DNA from: Lepidodermella squamata
Taxonomy: Eukaryota; Gastrotricha
Length of the DNA stretch: 64,000 nucleotides
NCBI GenBank assembly: GCA_047495785.1
Contig: JBLDXI010000029.1
Coordinates: 558,001-622,000 of the forward strand
Direction: 5' to 3'
A model generated the notes under the pieces. The model searched no databases, was not told the DNA's origin, and saw nothing but the letters and a program-made list of their open reading frames with translations. A program made the position numbers and the translations under genes. Positions 9,501 through 21,000 of the stretch are shown piece after piece. Position 1 is the first letter of the stretch, and every line of letters begins with the position of its first letter.

Positions 9501-12500
9501 TGCTTCCGGTGACAGCCCATTCCAGATTCTCTTTCTCAGCAAGTAGCAGCGATCGCTCGTCGAAAAAGACTCCATACAAGACATTCTATTCATGGATAGG
9601 ACGTACAGCAACGTGACCCACTTGGGCTATAGGTTTTATACAGTCATGGCAAAGGCGGTTCTTGTCGCTTTTCTACAAAAAGACGACAGTGACAATATCA
9701 CCGATTGCTTAGGGGCTTTTAAACTGCGTTTCTGGATTATAGGCAATTTACTTTTTCACCTTTCCCGATTATGGCGAGAATCCCCTGAGGCTGAGGCTGA
9801 GCCGGGAATCTGATCGGCCGGGAATAGGGTTGGTTGACCTGAATACGGAGGAGATGCTCGAATTAGCTAATCAGCTAATCGATAGCTTGCATGAACCACC
9901 GAGCCCACAGCCTATTATCGGAGTCCAAATTGAGAATTTTCCCGAACCAGAACCCATTCAGGGGGTCTTGGGAGAATCAGGTCAGGAAATTATTGACGAA
10001 TCGTTTTCAACCGCGTCATCTAGCGTAATTCCTTCAAAGCTTGTATCAGAGGGCACATCTTCCGAAAAAACAGTGCCGGTTAATTCGGCGCCTAGTACGT
10101 CAAAAAATGTGTTCCCATTCGAGCGCAAGCGCGATGATGGTAGGCCCTTGCGTCAAATCGAGCCTTCATCAAAGGCCAAAATGAATCTCGCACAGGCCGG
10201 GCTCTTGAGCAAAGTAATTAATTTGTTCAAGTAGCGAAAACAAAATTACCAAAATTCCCAAATTTAGCGCTCTATGCAAGATGCGATTACAACATTCGAG
10301 TCTGTTGTTATAAAAAGAGCAAGAATTGTATATAAAAAAATGTTAGTTGACTCGGAAATATTCGAATTTTTTCTCTCACATCGTTAATCTTCGAATGAAT
10401 CATCTCGAAATTTTTGTCCCTTCATTTACCTTAAACTTTTTCCTCATTAAAATCTCTGACTTTCTAACCCCAAGCGCGTGAGCCAACGGTTGCTGAGTTG
10501 CTGAGTCGCTGTAAAAATATTAGGCGAATCGATAGTCGATTGTCAAAATTTATGAAATTAAAATATTATTAATTTCAACGCTGTCAATTGTAAATATTTG
10601 GGTGAAATGATTGAATTTTCTCAATTTATTCAAAAAATCTTTCGAATAGTATATGGTTGTATGAAAGACACTATTGTGTGTGTATTGTAAACATCACACG
10701 GCGATGTTTAGAAGATGCAGGCTTAGATGCAGGCTGGCGCGTTAGGGATCTCACCTATGCATGGAATCTGTCTCGGGCGATAACCATCGTCAAAGAGGAA
10801 TAAACTGACCAACAACAATGATTTCTTTCGCTTTACCAGGATGTTTCTGTTCTATCTACGGTTTTTAGAAACTATTAGCACATTTCATTATTTAGTAGCA
10901 GTTCGCGCCTTTTCCCCGTTTGAATCCCCGTTTACCAGCTCATGCTCTTGTGATGAAACGAACATCCGAGCCATAGAGAACGGAGTGATCTGTGATCCGA
11001 GCTCTCAGTTCAGCTTTACAAGGCGTGTGCGCGCAGCTTGGATCCGGCTGCCCACAAGTATTGTCAATTGTCAATAATTCTCATACCGCGTGTCTGCGAT
11101 ATCTTAAATCTAAACCGGATGAACTATTAGATTTTACGACCTCTGAAGTGAGGCGCCGAGAATTAACCTATTGCTAACTGTTGTGAAACAAAATGTATAA
11201 TAAAATCAGAATCAGAATCAGCAGGTTTCACCCATTCTATTGGCGATTTCATTTTTACTCATATTGTTAAAGGCAATTTGGAAGAATATAAGCCAGGAGC
11301 TATCCGCGTGAAAGGCTATTCATGCCACTGGAAAGCCCGCCCGTTTAGCCAATACGGCCCCTCGTATACAGTTCATTATGATTTCGAATTTCATTTTAAA
11401 TCTCAAATCTTACCCGGATCGACAATAATGACTCGATCTGCTGCCGTCAGAGTCAGCCCAACACCGCCAACTTGCGTCGTTAACAGCAGAACTTTGTACC
11501 GATCTGACGTCTGGAATTTGTCGATAATCTTCTGCCGCTCTTCCAATTTATGCACCTGGCCATCGAGCCGTAAAAATTTGATATTCAGCCGACTTTTCAA
11601 AATCTGCGCAACCACGTTCAGCATTTTCAAACTCATTGAAAACACCAAAACTTTGTGGCCTTCTTCGACTAAACGCGGCAAAATCGCGAAGAGGAACGAA
11701 GTTTTGATTGATTGGTCGATACAAATTGCCAAATCATCGAGTTCAACGCCATCGGGACCCATCACAGACGGAGCTCGACCATTCTGGTCGGCGTGATTCT
11801 CGCCCAAATGTTGATCCCAGGCGATGCCTAAGACCTCACACGCATTTTCTGACAGCAATCTAGGGTGATCGCAAATTTTCTTCAAAACGATGAGCTGCGT
11901 CAGGGGCGATGTCTTATTAGACGGGTCGAGTAGATATTTGACTTCATCAGTGGTTAGGAAACGCCGATAAATGTCTTCCTGCTCCTTTGATAGCGTCAGC
12001 CAAACGACGAGATCGTTTTTCCGCGGTAGCGTTGGCATCATGGCTTTGGGCGGGCCCGCATTCCCGTGATTTGACGCGGATTCCCCGTCGCTAGCCCCGC
12101 TTATTCCGCTCTCAGGGCGTGGCACGGCACTAGCTGGCCGGATCCCGACTTCGTCTTTGGTTCGGCGAAGTAGGTAAGGCTCGATGATTTGGCGTAGAGA
12201 TTCGGCGAATTCGTTGCCTAGACGCCTCGCGTGGGCTGATGCGCATTTTTTGCGACCATCTTCGATTGCGTTGCCGTAGTTCGAGTTGAATGTGCGCATT
12301 GAGCCGAGGAGTTGGCCAAAATGCGTAAAGTCGAATAGAGCCCACAATTCAGGCAGCTTGTTTTGCAGTGGCGTGCCAGTCAGGATTATGCTAAAATATA
12401 AGAATAAAATTAGTAAATCCCTGAACGCCGGGGACTAGAAAGCAAAGATCATGCACGGTCAACTTCGTATTCCAAAAAGCGGGAGTATAAATTGAAGTAA

Positions 12501-14372
12501 TTTCGGTTTAATCTCTAATCAGCAGCTTTAAGGTAGCAGTGGCGTTAGAACTACGCTCGAAATTTCATTTTTGAATGTCAAATCAAGTTTTTTACGATAA
12601 AGGGAATGATCACTTTCTGGGTTTGGTACAACTTTTGGCCCAATTCAATCTGATTATGGCCGATCACCCGAGCAGAGTTTTGAAAGCCAATTAGGCGGCT
12701 CACTGCCTTGGGAAAGATATTCAAAACGAGTTGATAGAAATTCTCGCTGATGCTATCGTCGAGATGGTTATGGAACGTGTGAATGAAGAGAAGCATCGCC
12801 GCCTATCCATTGAGCTGATTAAGCCGAAGTCTGGGAAGGTTTGGCGAGACCACAAAAGCCAGGCTAAAGCTAGATATTCCCCTGTTCCCCCCGGTAATCT
12901 CAGGCCAAGCCCTATGAAAGGTTTTAGCAAAGTTTTCCCTGTCCACTTCAGAACGAGGAGGGACGGCCCTTTTCTTGGCCGAACTGAAGACTTCTGCACA
13001 TCTCAAATCTAGGGTAACACGGAAGTCCCCATGACACGGGCGCCCGATACACCAAAGCTTTCGAAATATCTACGCAAAAAGAACTAAAAGATGGCGCGAA
13101 GACCGCCTGCTGACCTTGATGGAGCAGCGCATTATTGCTAAATATGCCGCTCGCGAAGTGCGCGAAGAAAGGTTTCTTTCGTGTCTCGAGCAATTGGTTC
13201 GCAAGTCGAGCAGCGAAATACTGAGTACCTACTGAGCTACTGAGCTACTTAGCTACTTAGCTACTGAGTACCGTTCACCAAGCGAGGAACTTGATACCAC
13301 CTTCCAAGAAAGCACTTTTGGTGTTCGTTATGCAACAACGACGACACGCCAGCGATATTTAGATACTTGCAGTGGCATACTCGTTTGCTTACTGGTGGCG
13401 AAGGCAGCGGTGCGGCGGGGACCGCTCTTGCCTACAGGCTCGAAGCAGAAGGTCCCATTACATACTCGGGGGCTTCCCGGGACAGGGTGAATCAATTGAC
13501 TGACTTCCTGATTGAACGAGGGGTGCTTCCATGCAGGACTTTGCAGATACATTTACGAAAAGCGAAAATGATCTTACACGTCTGAAGGACGCTTCCGCAA
13601 ACCTCGAACGTCGGAGGGCAGTGGTGTTGGCAAACTTAAACATGAGCTATACATGAACCATTCGACCACTACTACTACTGAAGCGCAAATTAACACAATA
13701 AAAACACAAAATTACCGGAATTTGGTAGGAACGGCATGAGCGCCCTGAGATCGTTTAATCGATTTATTCTTCAACTGATGCCCTTCATCGGCAACCACGT
13801 AGTCCCACGTGAATTCGTCACCGTAACCGTCACGCCCCAGGCGTTCGCCCTCGCGGCCTACGAGGTCGTAAGTCGTCACGAGAACGCCGCCGCGGTCTTG
13901 AATCCGCTCGAGCGCCTTCTCACGCGCCCGCTTTTCGCCGTGGAATGTCGCGACATTCGTGCGAGGGCTGAAAGTTTTAAACGACTCAATCCACACGTTG
14001 ATAACCGACATGGGCGCGATGATCAGCGCACACCGGATCAGTTTACACTCGAGCATGCCGCTGAGAAATGAGATCATTTGCACGGTTTTACCTAAACCCA
14101 TGTCATCACCTAAAATTATTAAAAATTATTTTATATTTTTCGACTCCGATTTTTTCCAGGATCCAACACAAACCAAGAATTCCGCCCTTTCCGCGTTCGT
14201 ATAAACTGAACAGCCATCGGACGCCTTCTTTCTGGTAATCATACAGCTTGTTGAAGAGATCTTCGGGAATCGCCAAATTTTTGCCGCGTTTACCCTGCGC
14301 GATTTCAACGAGTTTAACGCTTTTACTCAGCGAAAGCTTCGCAAAGCCATTTAAATAATCTTCATCTGCCAT
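6532..14372 (-). CDS. ERCC6L: SNF2-family DNA translocase ERCC6L (PICH)
   Basis: Mitotic SNF2 ATPase that coats ultrafine anaphase DNA bridges. Six exons join in phase: 14372-14174, 14109-13716, 12390-11414, 8689-7988, 7935-7483, 7427-6532, giving about 1206 aa (human about 1250). Helicase motifs in order: DDMGLGKT (I, about residue 70), VVADEGH (II, a DEGH variant), [14 protein letters not shown] (III), [17 protein letters not shown] (V) and [15 protein letters not shown] (VI). Next comes the PICH-family block [16 protein letters not shown] and GISDHDLLF. The tail is acidic, with several SUMO-interaction-like motifs. Only about 45 residues precede the helicase, so the N-terminal TPR of vertebrate PICH appears absent. 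Introns 2 (1.3 kb) and 3 (2.7 kb) are large and hold decayed inserts; the others are short. The last acceptor (about 7428) is weak. A T-rich acceptor (ttttttatag) sits upstream of the ATG. Confidence 0.93.
8690..11413. other. large ERCC6L intron 3 with decayed inserted sequence
   Basis: A 2.7 kb intron in a gene whose other introns are mostly about 60 bp. It holds several broken plus-strand open stretches (9253-9546, 9592-9813, 9830-10234). The last encodes an acidic, Pro/Ser-rich 134 aa with no recognised domain. It also holds a near-perfect inverted repeat at 9220-9283. This looks like remains of one or more mobile elements, but no transposase or polymerase motif is visible, so that label is inference. 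Confidence 0.5.
9220..9283. repeat. 29-bp inverted repeat (hairpin) in ERCC6L intron 3
   Basis: The left arm 9220-9248 and right arm 9255-9283 are complementary at 28 of 29 positions, with a 6-nt loop (ctagtt). The left arm begins GCAACTCTTGAGCTCTTTCC. The octamer agttgatc occurs at the end of the left arm and again overlapping the start of the right arm. It could be a mobile-element end, a hairpin RNA or a local palindromic duplication. Confidence 0.8.
12391..13715. other. large ERCC6L intron 2 with decayed inserted sequence
   Basis: A 1.3 kb intron with short open frames on both strands (for example 12731-13012 plus) rich in Glu, Arg and Lys but with no recognised domain. It contains an 8-bp tandem repeat at 13221-13272. 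Probably a decayed insertion; no diagnostic motif is seen. Confidence 0.45.
13221..13272 (+). repeat. short tandem repeat, unit about CTGAGCTA
   Basis: Four or more copies of an 8-bp unit (CTGAGCTA or CTTAGCTA), bounded on both sides by CTGAGTACC. Lies within ERCC6L intron 2. Confidence 0.8.
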
Positions 14373-15037
14373 TCGACTCGTGTAACAAAAAGCTATAAAA
14401 AATAAATTACCTCGTGATTTCAAACATTTTACTCACTTTAATTTTTTATCGAAGACAAGACTGAAAAATGACTTCATATCGATGTTATTTCACCGTTTTT
14501 ACAGCACGTCAATAAACAATAATTAATGATATTAAATTATATTAAGCGTGATGATTCTTCGTTTCTGTGTTATTGCGCGAGATAAAGCACATCAAAATTG
14601 AGTAGTCGTAGTAGTAGTAGCAAATTTCAAGAAGAACAAGATCTGTGGCTGTGATGGCAAAATTGCTCGTATAAAGCTTTCAGCAAACTCAAAATAAGCG
14701 AACTCAAAAAAGGAAGAGGGAGAGAAAACAAAAGAGATTGGCGCCTCACGTCAATTTCAACGGTAAAAACAAAATTTAGACGCGAAAGTTTTTCAAATCT
14801 AGAAAATCCCAAAATATGAGCAATTACTCAACGAAATTCCCCCCTTAAGAATTTGTCATTTCTCAAAATTTCCTCCTAATTCGGGATTTTATCGCAGCTT
14901 TCAGCGTCAATTTTGTTTGCATTCACACACAAATTGCTATATCATGATTTTTTCGAATAAATTAGCTAGAACAATAAGTGCATCAAAAATTGAGTAGGCA
15001 GGCAACATTTCGGAGACATGATGACACAAGCACCTAA
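14373..15037. other. intergenic between ERCC6L and the DOCK gene
   Basis: A+T-rich. It separates the DOCK stop codon (15038) from the ERCC6L start (14372), both genes on minus. A splice acceptor (ttttttatag) about 20 bp upstream of the ERCC6L ATG may be a trans-splice or 5'UTR acceptor. Nothing else is seen. Confidence 0.5.
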
Positions 15038-18000
15038 TCAGACACTGTAATTGGCAGCGCTAGGCGCCGGCGAAGTGCTAGGCACGTGTTGCAGGCAGGC
15101 CGCGTTCGCAATCAACGCGTTGAGCTGTTCGCGAATCTGCGCGTACAACCGCTCGAGTTCACGCTGGTAGTCCTTCTGGTCCTCGGTGATCAGCGTTCGA
15201 TTGCGGTGAACGGCCTCGCCGCATCGGCGCAGGAATTGCTTGAAGGCGATGCGCAGTTTGTGGTGGAAATGCGTCGGCACGACTAGACCGTGTTGGCAAG
15301 GCATCAAAAACACGTTGGCCACCTCGACTGGGCCCTGATTCACCGCAGGTGAGATACAACCCTGCAAAAATAATTACGAAAATTATACTCAAAATAGCCA
15401 TAAAATTAAGATTTAATCCTTTCAAATTTCAAGATTTCAAGATTTCAAGGTTGAAAATTGAAATTTTTTGACCCGGCCCACTTAATATCGTTATTTATTG
15501 GATTATCGATTCAAAAGCAAGTGCGTTGACCGGCACTTGAAATTTATTTTCTTGACATTTATAGAATTTTGTTCTCACCTGTAAAATCATCTGCAGCATC
15601 TTGGCGTCGATGGGAATTTGGTTGAGAGCGGCGACTAATTGCGCCGTTTTGCGCTGCACATCTTCGATGGCCACTTCAATCGGGGACAGCACGATTTCTT
15701 GCTTCGCGATGACCGTCACGCGCGTCTTCAGGTACGGCAGCGCGTTCGCCACCGTCAGAATCGTTCGCCGCTTGTACTGCTCGTGCAGCGCGCCGTGCGC
15801 CCGGCCACTCACCGTGAACGGCGTTGTGAAGCTAAATCGCCCTTAAAATCATACATATCAATTATTTCAACCTGCAATGATTCGATTGGCAAAAAGAATA
15901 TAATCTCGGTTATTCTCGCTATCAAGTGAAATCGACAATACAAAAAATAATCCTTGAGTATAGCGCCAAATTTAAAATAAGATTATACTACCTTTCCTCA
16001 AAATGTTAGCTATCATGAAAAAATTTAAGAATTTCTACCGAAATTAGGAGACATTACTAATGGAATTATAACCAGGCATTGAATAGAAAAAATACCACTA
16101 AGAGCAAAAATATTCAAACGAATTTATACTAATTGATTATATAAAAAACTAAAAAATAAAAATGATGAGAAAAACGTGAAATTAATTCAAATTTATATTC
16201 CATTTTCAACAAATTTTAAAATCTCGAAAATTTTAAAAAATGCTATTTTTCACTTGATAACGGTCAATTATGATTATAATTAGCGAATAAAACGTACTCA
16301 TTCCATAATTGCGTTCGAATTCGGTCACGCGCATCATTTGATCGAAAGCGTCAAAATACGGCTCGACATAAGTGACCTGAATGTAGGCCTGGCGAAAATT
16401 GTACACGTAAATTTAATTGATCAGCAAAAATCGATATTTGTTACCTTGCTCGAGTCGAGTTTGCTCCTATTGACTGTGTTCGAGTCTTTGATAATCTCAA
16501 CAAAGCCGCGCCCGAAACGCGCCTCGTGAAGCGCCTGCGCATAAAACACATAGACAAACACAGGTAAATAAATACGTTATATTAATTTGTCATCTATTAC
16601 ACGCTCATTTAGCCCGTCGCCGAAAAACACACGTGTTTATTGTACGTGCCCGCTGGCCGTCGAGCGCGTCCCGAGTCGCAAAAGTCTATTGACTATTGAC
16701 TCGTGGGCGCAAGCAAGTAAAACACTCATCCACGTTGCTATTTTTGCCTTTATATGGCTATTATCTTGCATCCAAAAGCTATGCACCGCGCCTCTTCTCC
16801 ATTTCTGTTGAATTTTGTTGCACCAGCCAACAAAACAAAGGAGAGAGACAGCGGTCGGCCGCTTTAATAGAAATTCAATACCAACGCAGCGCATATTAAT
16901 GAATTTTTAAAAGAAACCCTATTTTCGTTGATATAGCTTCACCCCAGGGTACAACAGGCCATACCCGTCAGTCTAATACAATATATTAGAGGCACAAAAT
17001 CTAATTACAACCGAGATTTTCGCTCTATGAATATCGATAGATTTACTTTATCTATATAATTGTTGTAAAAATTACGAAAATCACGGAATATTTTCAGCAT
17101 CCAACTATTCGTTATGAATTCGTGACCGTGTCCGAATGTCGCCGTTGTGAAAAATGATGACACTTTTCGTCATCGCGCTAGCCGCTTCGAACCTACCGAC
17201 TTGCAGTCAATCGTCGCGATTTTTCGAGCCCAAAACCGGCGTGTTATTGCGAGCTAAAGCGGCGCAGCAGACGCAACAACGCGAGCCGTTCCCCGTCAGT
17301 GGCGACGAAACGACGTCGGCAAATGTCGGCGATCAAATCAAGCGAATTCAACGCTATGTTGAGGCGTTAGTGAAAGAGCTGTCTGGCCTAGAGGCGAAAC
17401 ACGTGGCTGTACAGAGGCGGCAGGCGAATACTACGCGGTCTTTAGATCAAATCGTTATGACTATCGACAAGCTCAACAAACAATTATCGGCTATAAAGGT
17501 GCAAACCGGCGAAAATTCAGAAACCAAACGGTAAGCAAGTAGTTCGCATATCCAATTGAAAATAGCAAAATAAGAATTTTCCAGGGTTTAGATAAATTCT
17601 GTAAAAAAAATTATTTATTTCTCGATTTTGATATTTTCGATTGTTTGAATAATAAAATAAAAATTTAATTCAGAAAATAGGGCAAATATTTGAATTCTTA
17701 TTGCCATTTTAGACTACGGCGTGATTTGAAGAGCCTTCGGAATAAGACTCACGAACGCATTCAGCACCTGAAAACTAAGCTGTGGGCCCTAGTCAACGAG
17801 CTGACCTCATTCGTCAACGAAAGCAATTACAACACTACCAAAATATTCAAGTAATACTTGATCTGAATATCGCTGACTTTTCCTAGAGTCAATTTTCTCG
17901 AATTTAGGCTGACTTTCAAGCGGATAAATGAGAACAAACGCGCGATAGCCAATTTGAAAAATTACACGCGCATGTTTGTGAAAGATATCGTCAAGAAAAA

Positions 18001-21000
18001 GCTCAACAAATTCAAGGAGAAGCTTGACAAATTTATCGCTAAAAAGGTGCAAGAGCAAGTTAAAAATCAAACAGCGACGGTGTCAAAACGGCTTATGAAT
18101 CGAGCAGCAGGTAAGCAATAGAGATAATCAATTGACAGTTCTTTCGATAATTCTTTCTTAATTTTAGACGGGTGTTGGGAGACGAGTTGTTACTATTTTA
18201 GAGAAATTTGGTCAACTTGGCCGGAAGCGAAAAGCTTCTGTCAACGGATTAGCGGCGATTTGGCTTCATTTGAAACAAAAGAAGAAGAGTTGCAAGTCAT
18301 GCAATTAACACCAGAATGTAAGTTTATTATCATTTCCTCGGAAAACACATTTCATTTAAAAAAAAAATTAATTTCCACAAAATGCTAAAAAATAACTGAA
18401 AATTCATATTGTTTGGTTTCGAAATTTTTAGGGGCAAAAGTCAATGAGACTTTTACGCACTCATTTTGGTTGGATGGATCGAGCCCTGACACGGAGAGGT
18501 GGCATTGGGCTAAAAGCGGCCACCCATTCAACCACACGAATTGGCTCGAGGGCCAGCCTAACCTGCAACGGCCAGGCACGCCGCAAAGCGAGATGGAACT
18601 ATGCCTGAAAACGTGTTTTTCAACGACGGGCGACAACGGCTGGTGCAACGGCAACTGTTTCGAGCGCAACGCTTACATTTGCGAAGTTTAAAGCAATAGA
18701 AAAATCATAGAAAAAATCCCGAATTCTCATACTCATTTTATTCGTTCGTCGACAACCTCCTTTTTATTCGTAGAATTTCACGTTTGAAAAATATGGAAAA
18801 TTTAAAGATAATTTGTCCTGTTGTCCCATTGTACGAAAATATGACTTCATTATGATATTGCAATGAAACTAGCGCAAGATGTTTTTTCTAGAAATTTACG
18901 AAATAAAAATCAAATGATTGAAAGTTTACCTGAAGTCGTTGTGCGATTTCCGCTAGTTTTGTGATGGCCGGTTCGCGGTAGATGAACTCTTCTTGGTCCA
19001 GTTCGCCGAATAAACTGCCGTAGAAACCGACTCGGAAATACGTGGCAAACAAACGGCGTCCCTCCTAATAGGAAAAATAGACCAAGAATAAAACTTTTGA
19101 AATGAGGATTATACATATCCTGTAACTGGTGAATAACTGGCGAATTTTGAGGTTTTGAATGGAAATTTCAGATTGGAATTTGACATTTTTCGAACGGCTG
19201 TTCGATCAGAATCTATCGAGAAATGTTCCAACGTTCTCGATTAAAAAATTGACACACTAATTTATCACATGGCTATAAGTCAACTTCGATTTTGTTCATC
19301 ACCGCGTTTCATTTGACAATGTCAAAAATAGAGATGCAAAACTGAACTTCGAACTTCTTTCCATCGAGAACTCAATTTTTATCTATTTTTCAGAAAACGA
19401 GCTATGCCGTTGTCGGCCCAGACTCCTAGATTTCAAAGCGGCCTTTGATTGCATTTGGCATGACAGCCTGCGATTTATACCATTTCTACAAATCGTATTG
19501 TGAATAGGACACGCGGAGGACGTTCCTCGTGAAGAAACTTCCGACTAAAAACGAAAAAATTGACGAAATTTACAATGCGAGTCTGGGTAAAGTTGAAGAA
19601 TCAGGTGATGTTTTTCAACCGGAAATCAGTACATCTCATCCTCGAGTCGCAAATACCTATGACACCATTCGTAGGTAAATCGCGATACACATCGAGGAAA
19701 ATCCTACCCAATTTCAGCACTGCCAAGCTCTATGTGATGCTGTTGATATCGTAAGCTTTTTATGCCCGGTAATCGTCAAAAACTATTAATAACGCTTGAT
19801 AATAGCTGCGGACGAAGCTTTGCTGTCGATTCATCGTCGTGTTAGGTCCGTCGCTGAATTGCCGAATTACCTGAAGCGGAAAGGCGCATTCGGAGGCGAT
19901 GAATCGCTGTTGGCTCTATCTAGATTGAAACCTGGCGTGAAGATTGTTGTTTTCACCAAAACCTCGGAGACTCCCATAGCTCTGGGTGCTGGAAATAAGC
20001 TCCACTACCTGGCAATGTACGCTTCCGGCCATTTCAATTACCTCACTTGGATCAAACCGAAGCCGAATTTCGGTTACAGATGAATTTATAGCTGAGAAAT
20101 CCGACGAGTTGGGCCGAAAAATGGATTTGCTTTCCCTGATTTCGCAGCAAGAGTCTGGCTCGAAGGTTGGAGTCGATAAACACGGGCATTTGTCGAAAGA
20201 GCCGTGGCATTTTCAACTTCGCCCGGGCGATTCTCGGCTCAAATTTCATAAAACATGCGAGGTCGTTGACCGAATCAAATTTTAATTATGATAAAGGATG
20301 CCTCTTCTCAACCTTCGGTGAATGAACCTACGAATCGGGTGAGATTTCAGGAACATAACATCGGTCAGTGCAGGCGAAGAGCTGCCACGTTCTCTGACTT
20401 GGAAACGACCTTGAAAAAGCGCTCCGTCCCAGGAGCAACCATAGCCTTGAACTTGCCGTTGAAAGGAAAAAGCTTGGAGGAATAGTAACAACCTGGCCAA
20501 GAAATAGTGGGAATTGGACGTCAATGGCTCGAAGTTTCTTCGGCAAGTGTTCGACGCCATCCTCGATATCGATTCGCGCCGTATCCTTCGACTGTACAAA
20601 AAGTTCAACCCGATGAACATTCGCAAGATTCTGTCGAACAATAATTCATTGAAAATGAGCGTTGCTCGAGCGGCCGAAGTTCTCAGCGAATCTACGGCTC
20701 AACCTGTGGCATAGAATTCGAACCCGGTCACCCGCTCTACCAACACGCGCAAGCCATGGTGATCAGCAAAATTAACTAGTGGTTTGACGTTTTGAACGTA
20801 AATTCTTGATACGGCTTCCTCGGCAAGCGAAACAACAACCTCGCCCCGTTTTGAAGCGTCAACGACCCGCGATTGGCCTGGCTTCGCGATTTCTGCACCT
20901 GGCTTCGTGACCTCCAGGGTGCTCAGAAGAACCCTGAAACAAGCTCTCAACGCAAACTTTCGACGGCATTCTAACCTCAACCGAATACGTATTGACTGCT

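Noticed and set aside
9253-10234. Plus-strand open frames as a separate gene in ERCC6L intron 3
   Set aside because: The first begins inside the hairpin, the frames are broken by stops with no convincing splice sites, and no domain is recognised; treated as insert debris.
19796-20285. Plus-strand frames as a host gene in a DOCK intron
   Set aside because: Two overlapping frames with no start context, signal or domain, lying next to a dead reverse-transcriptase fragment.
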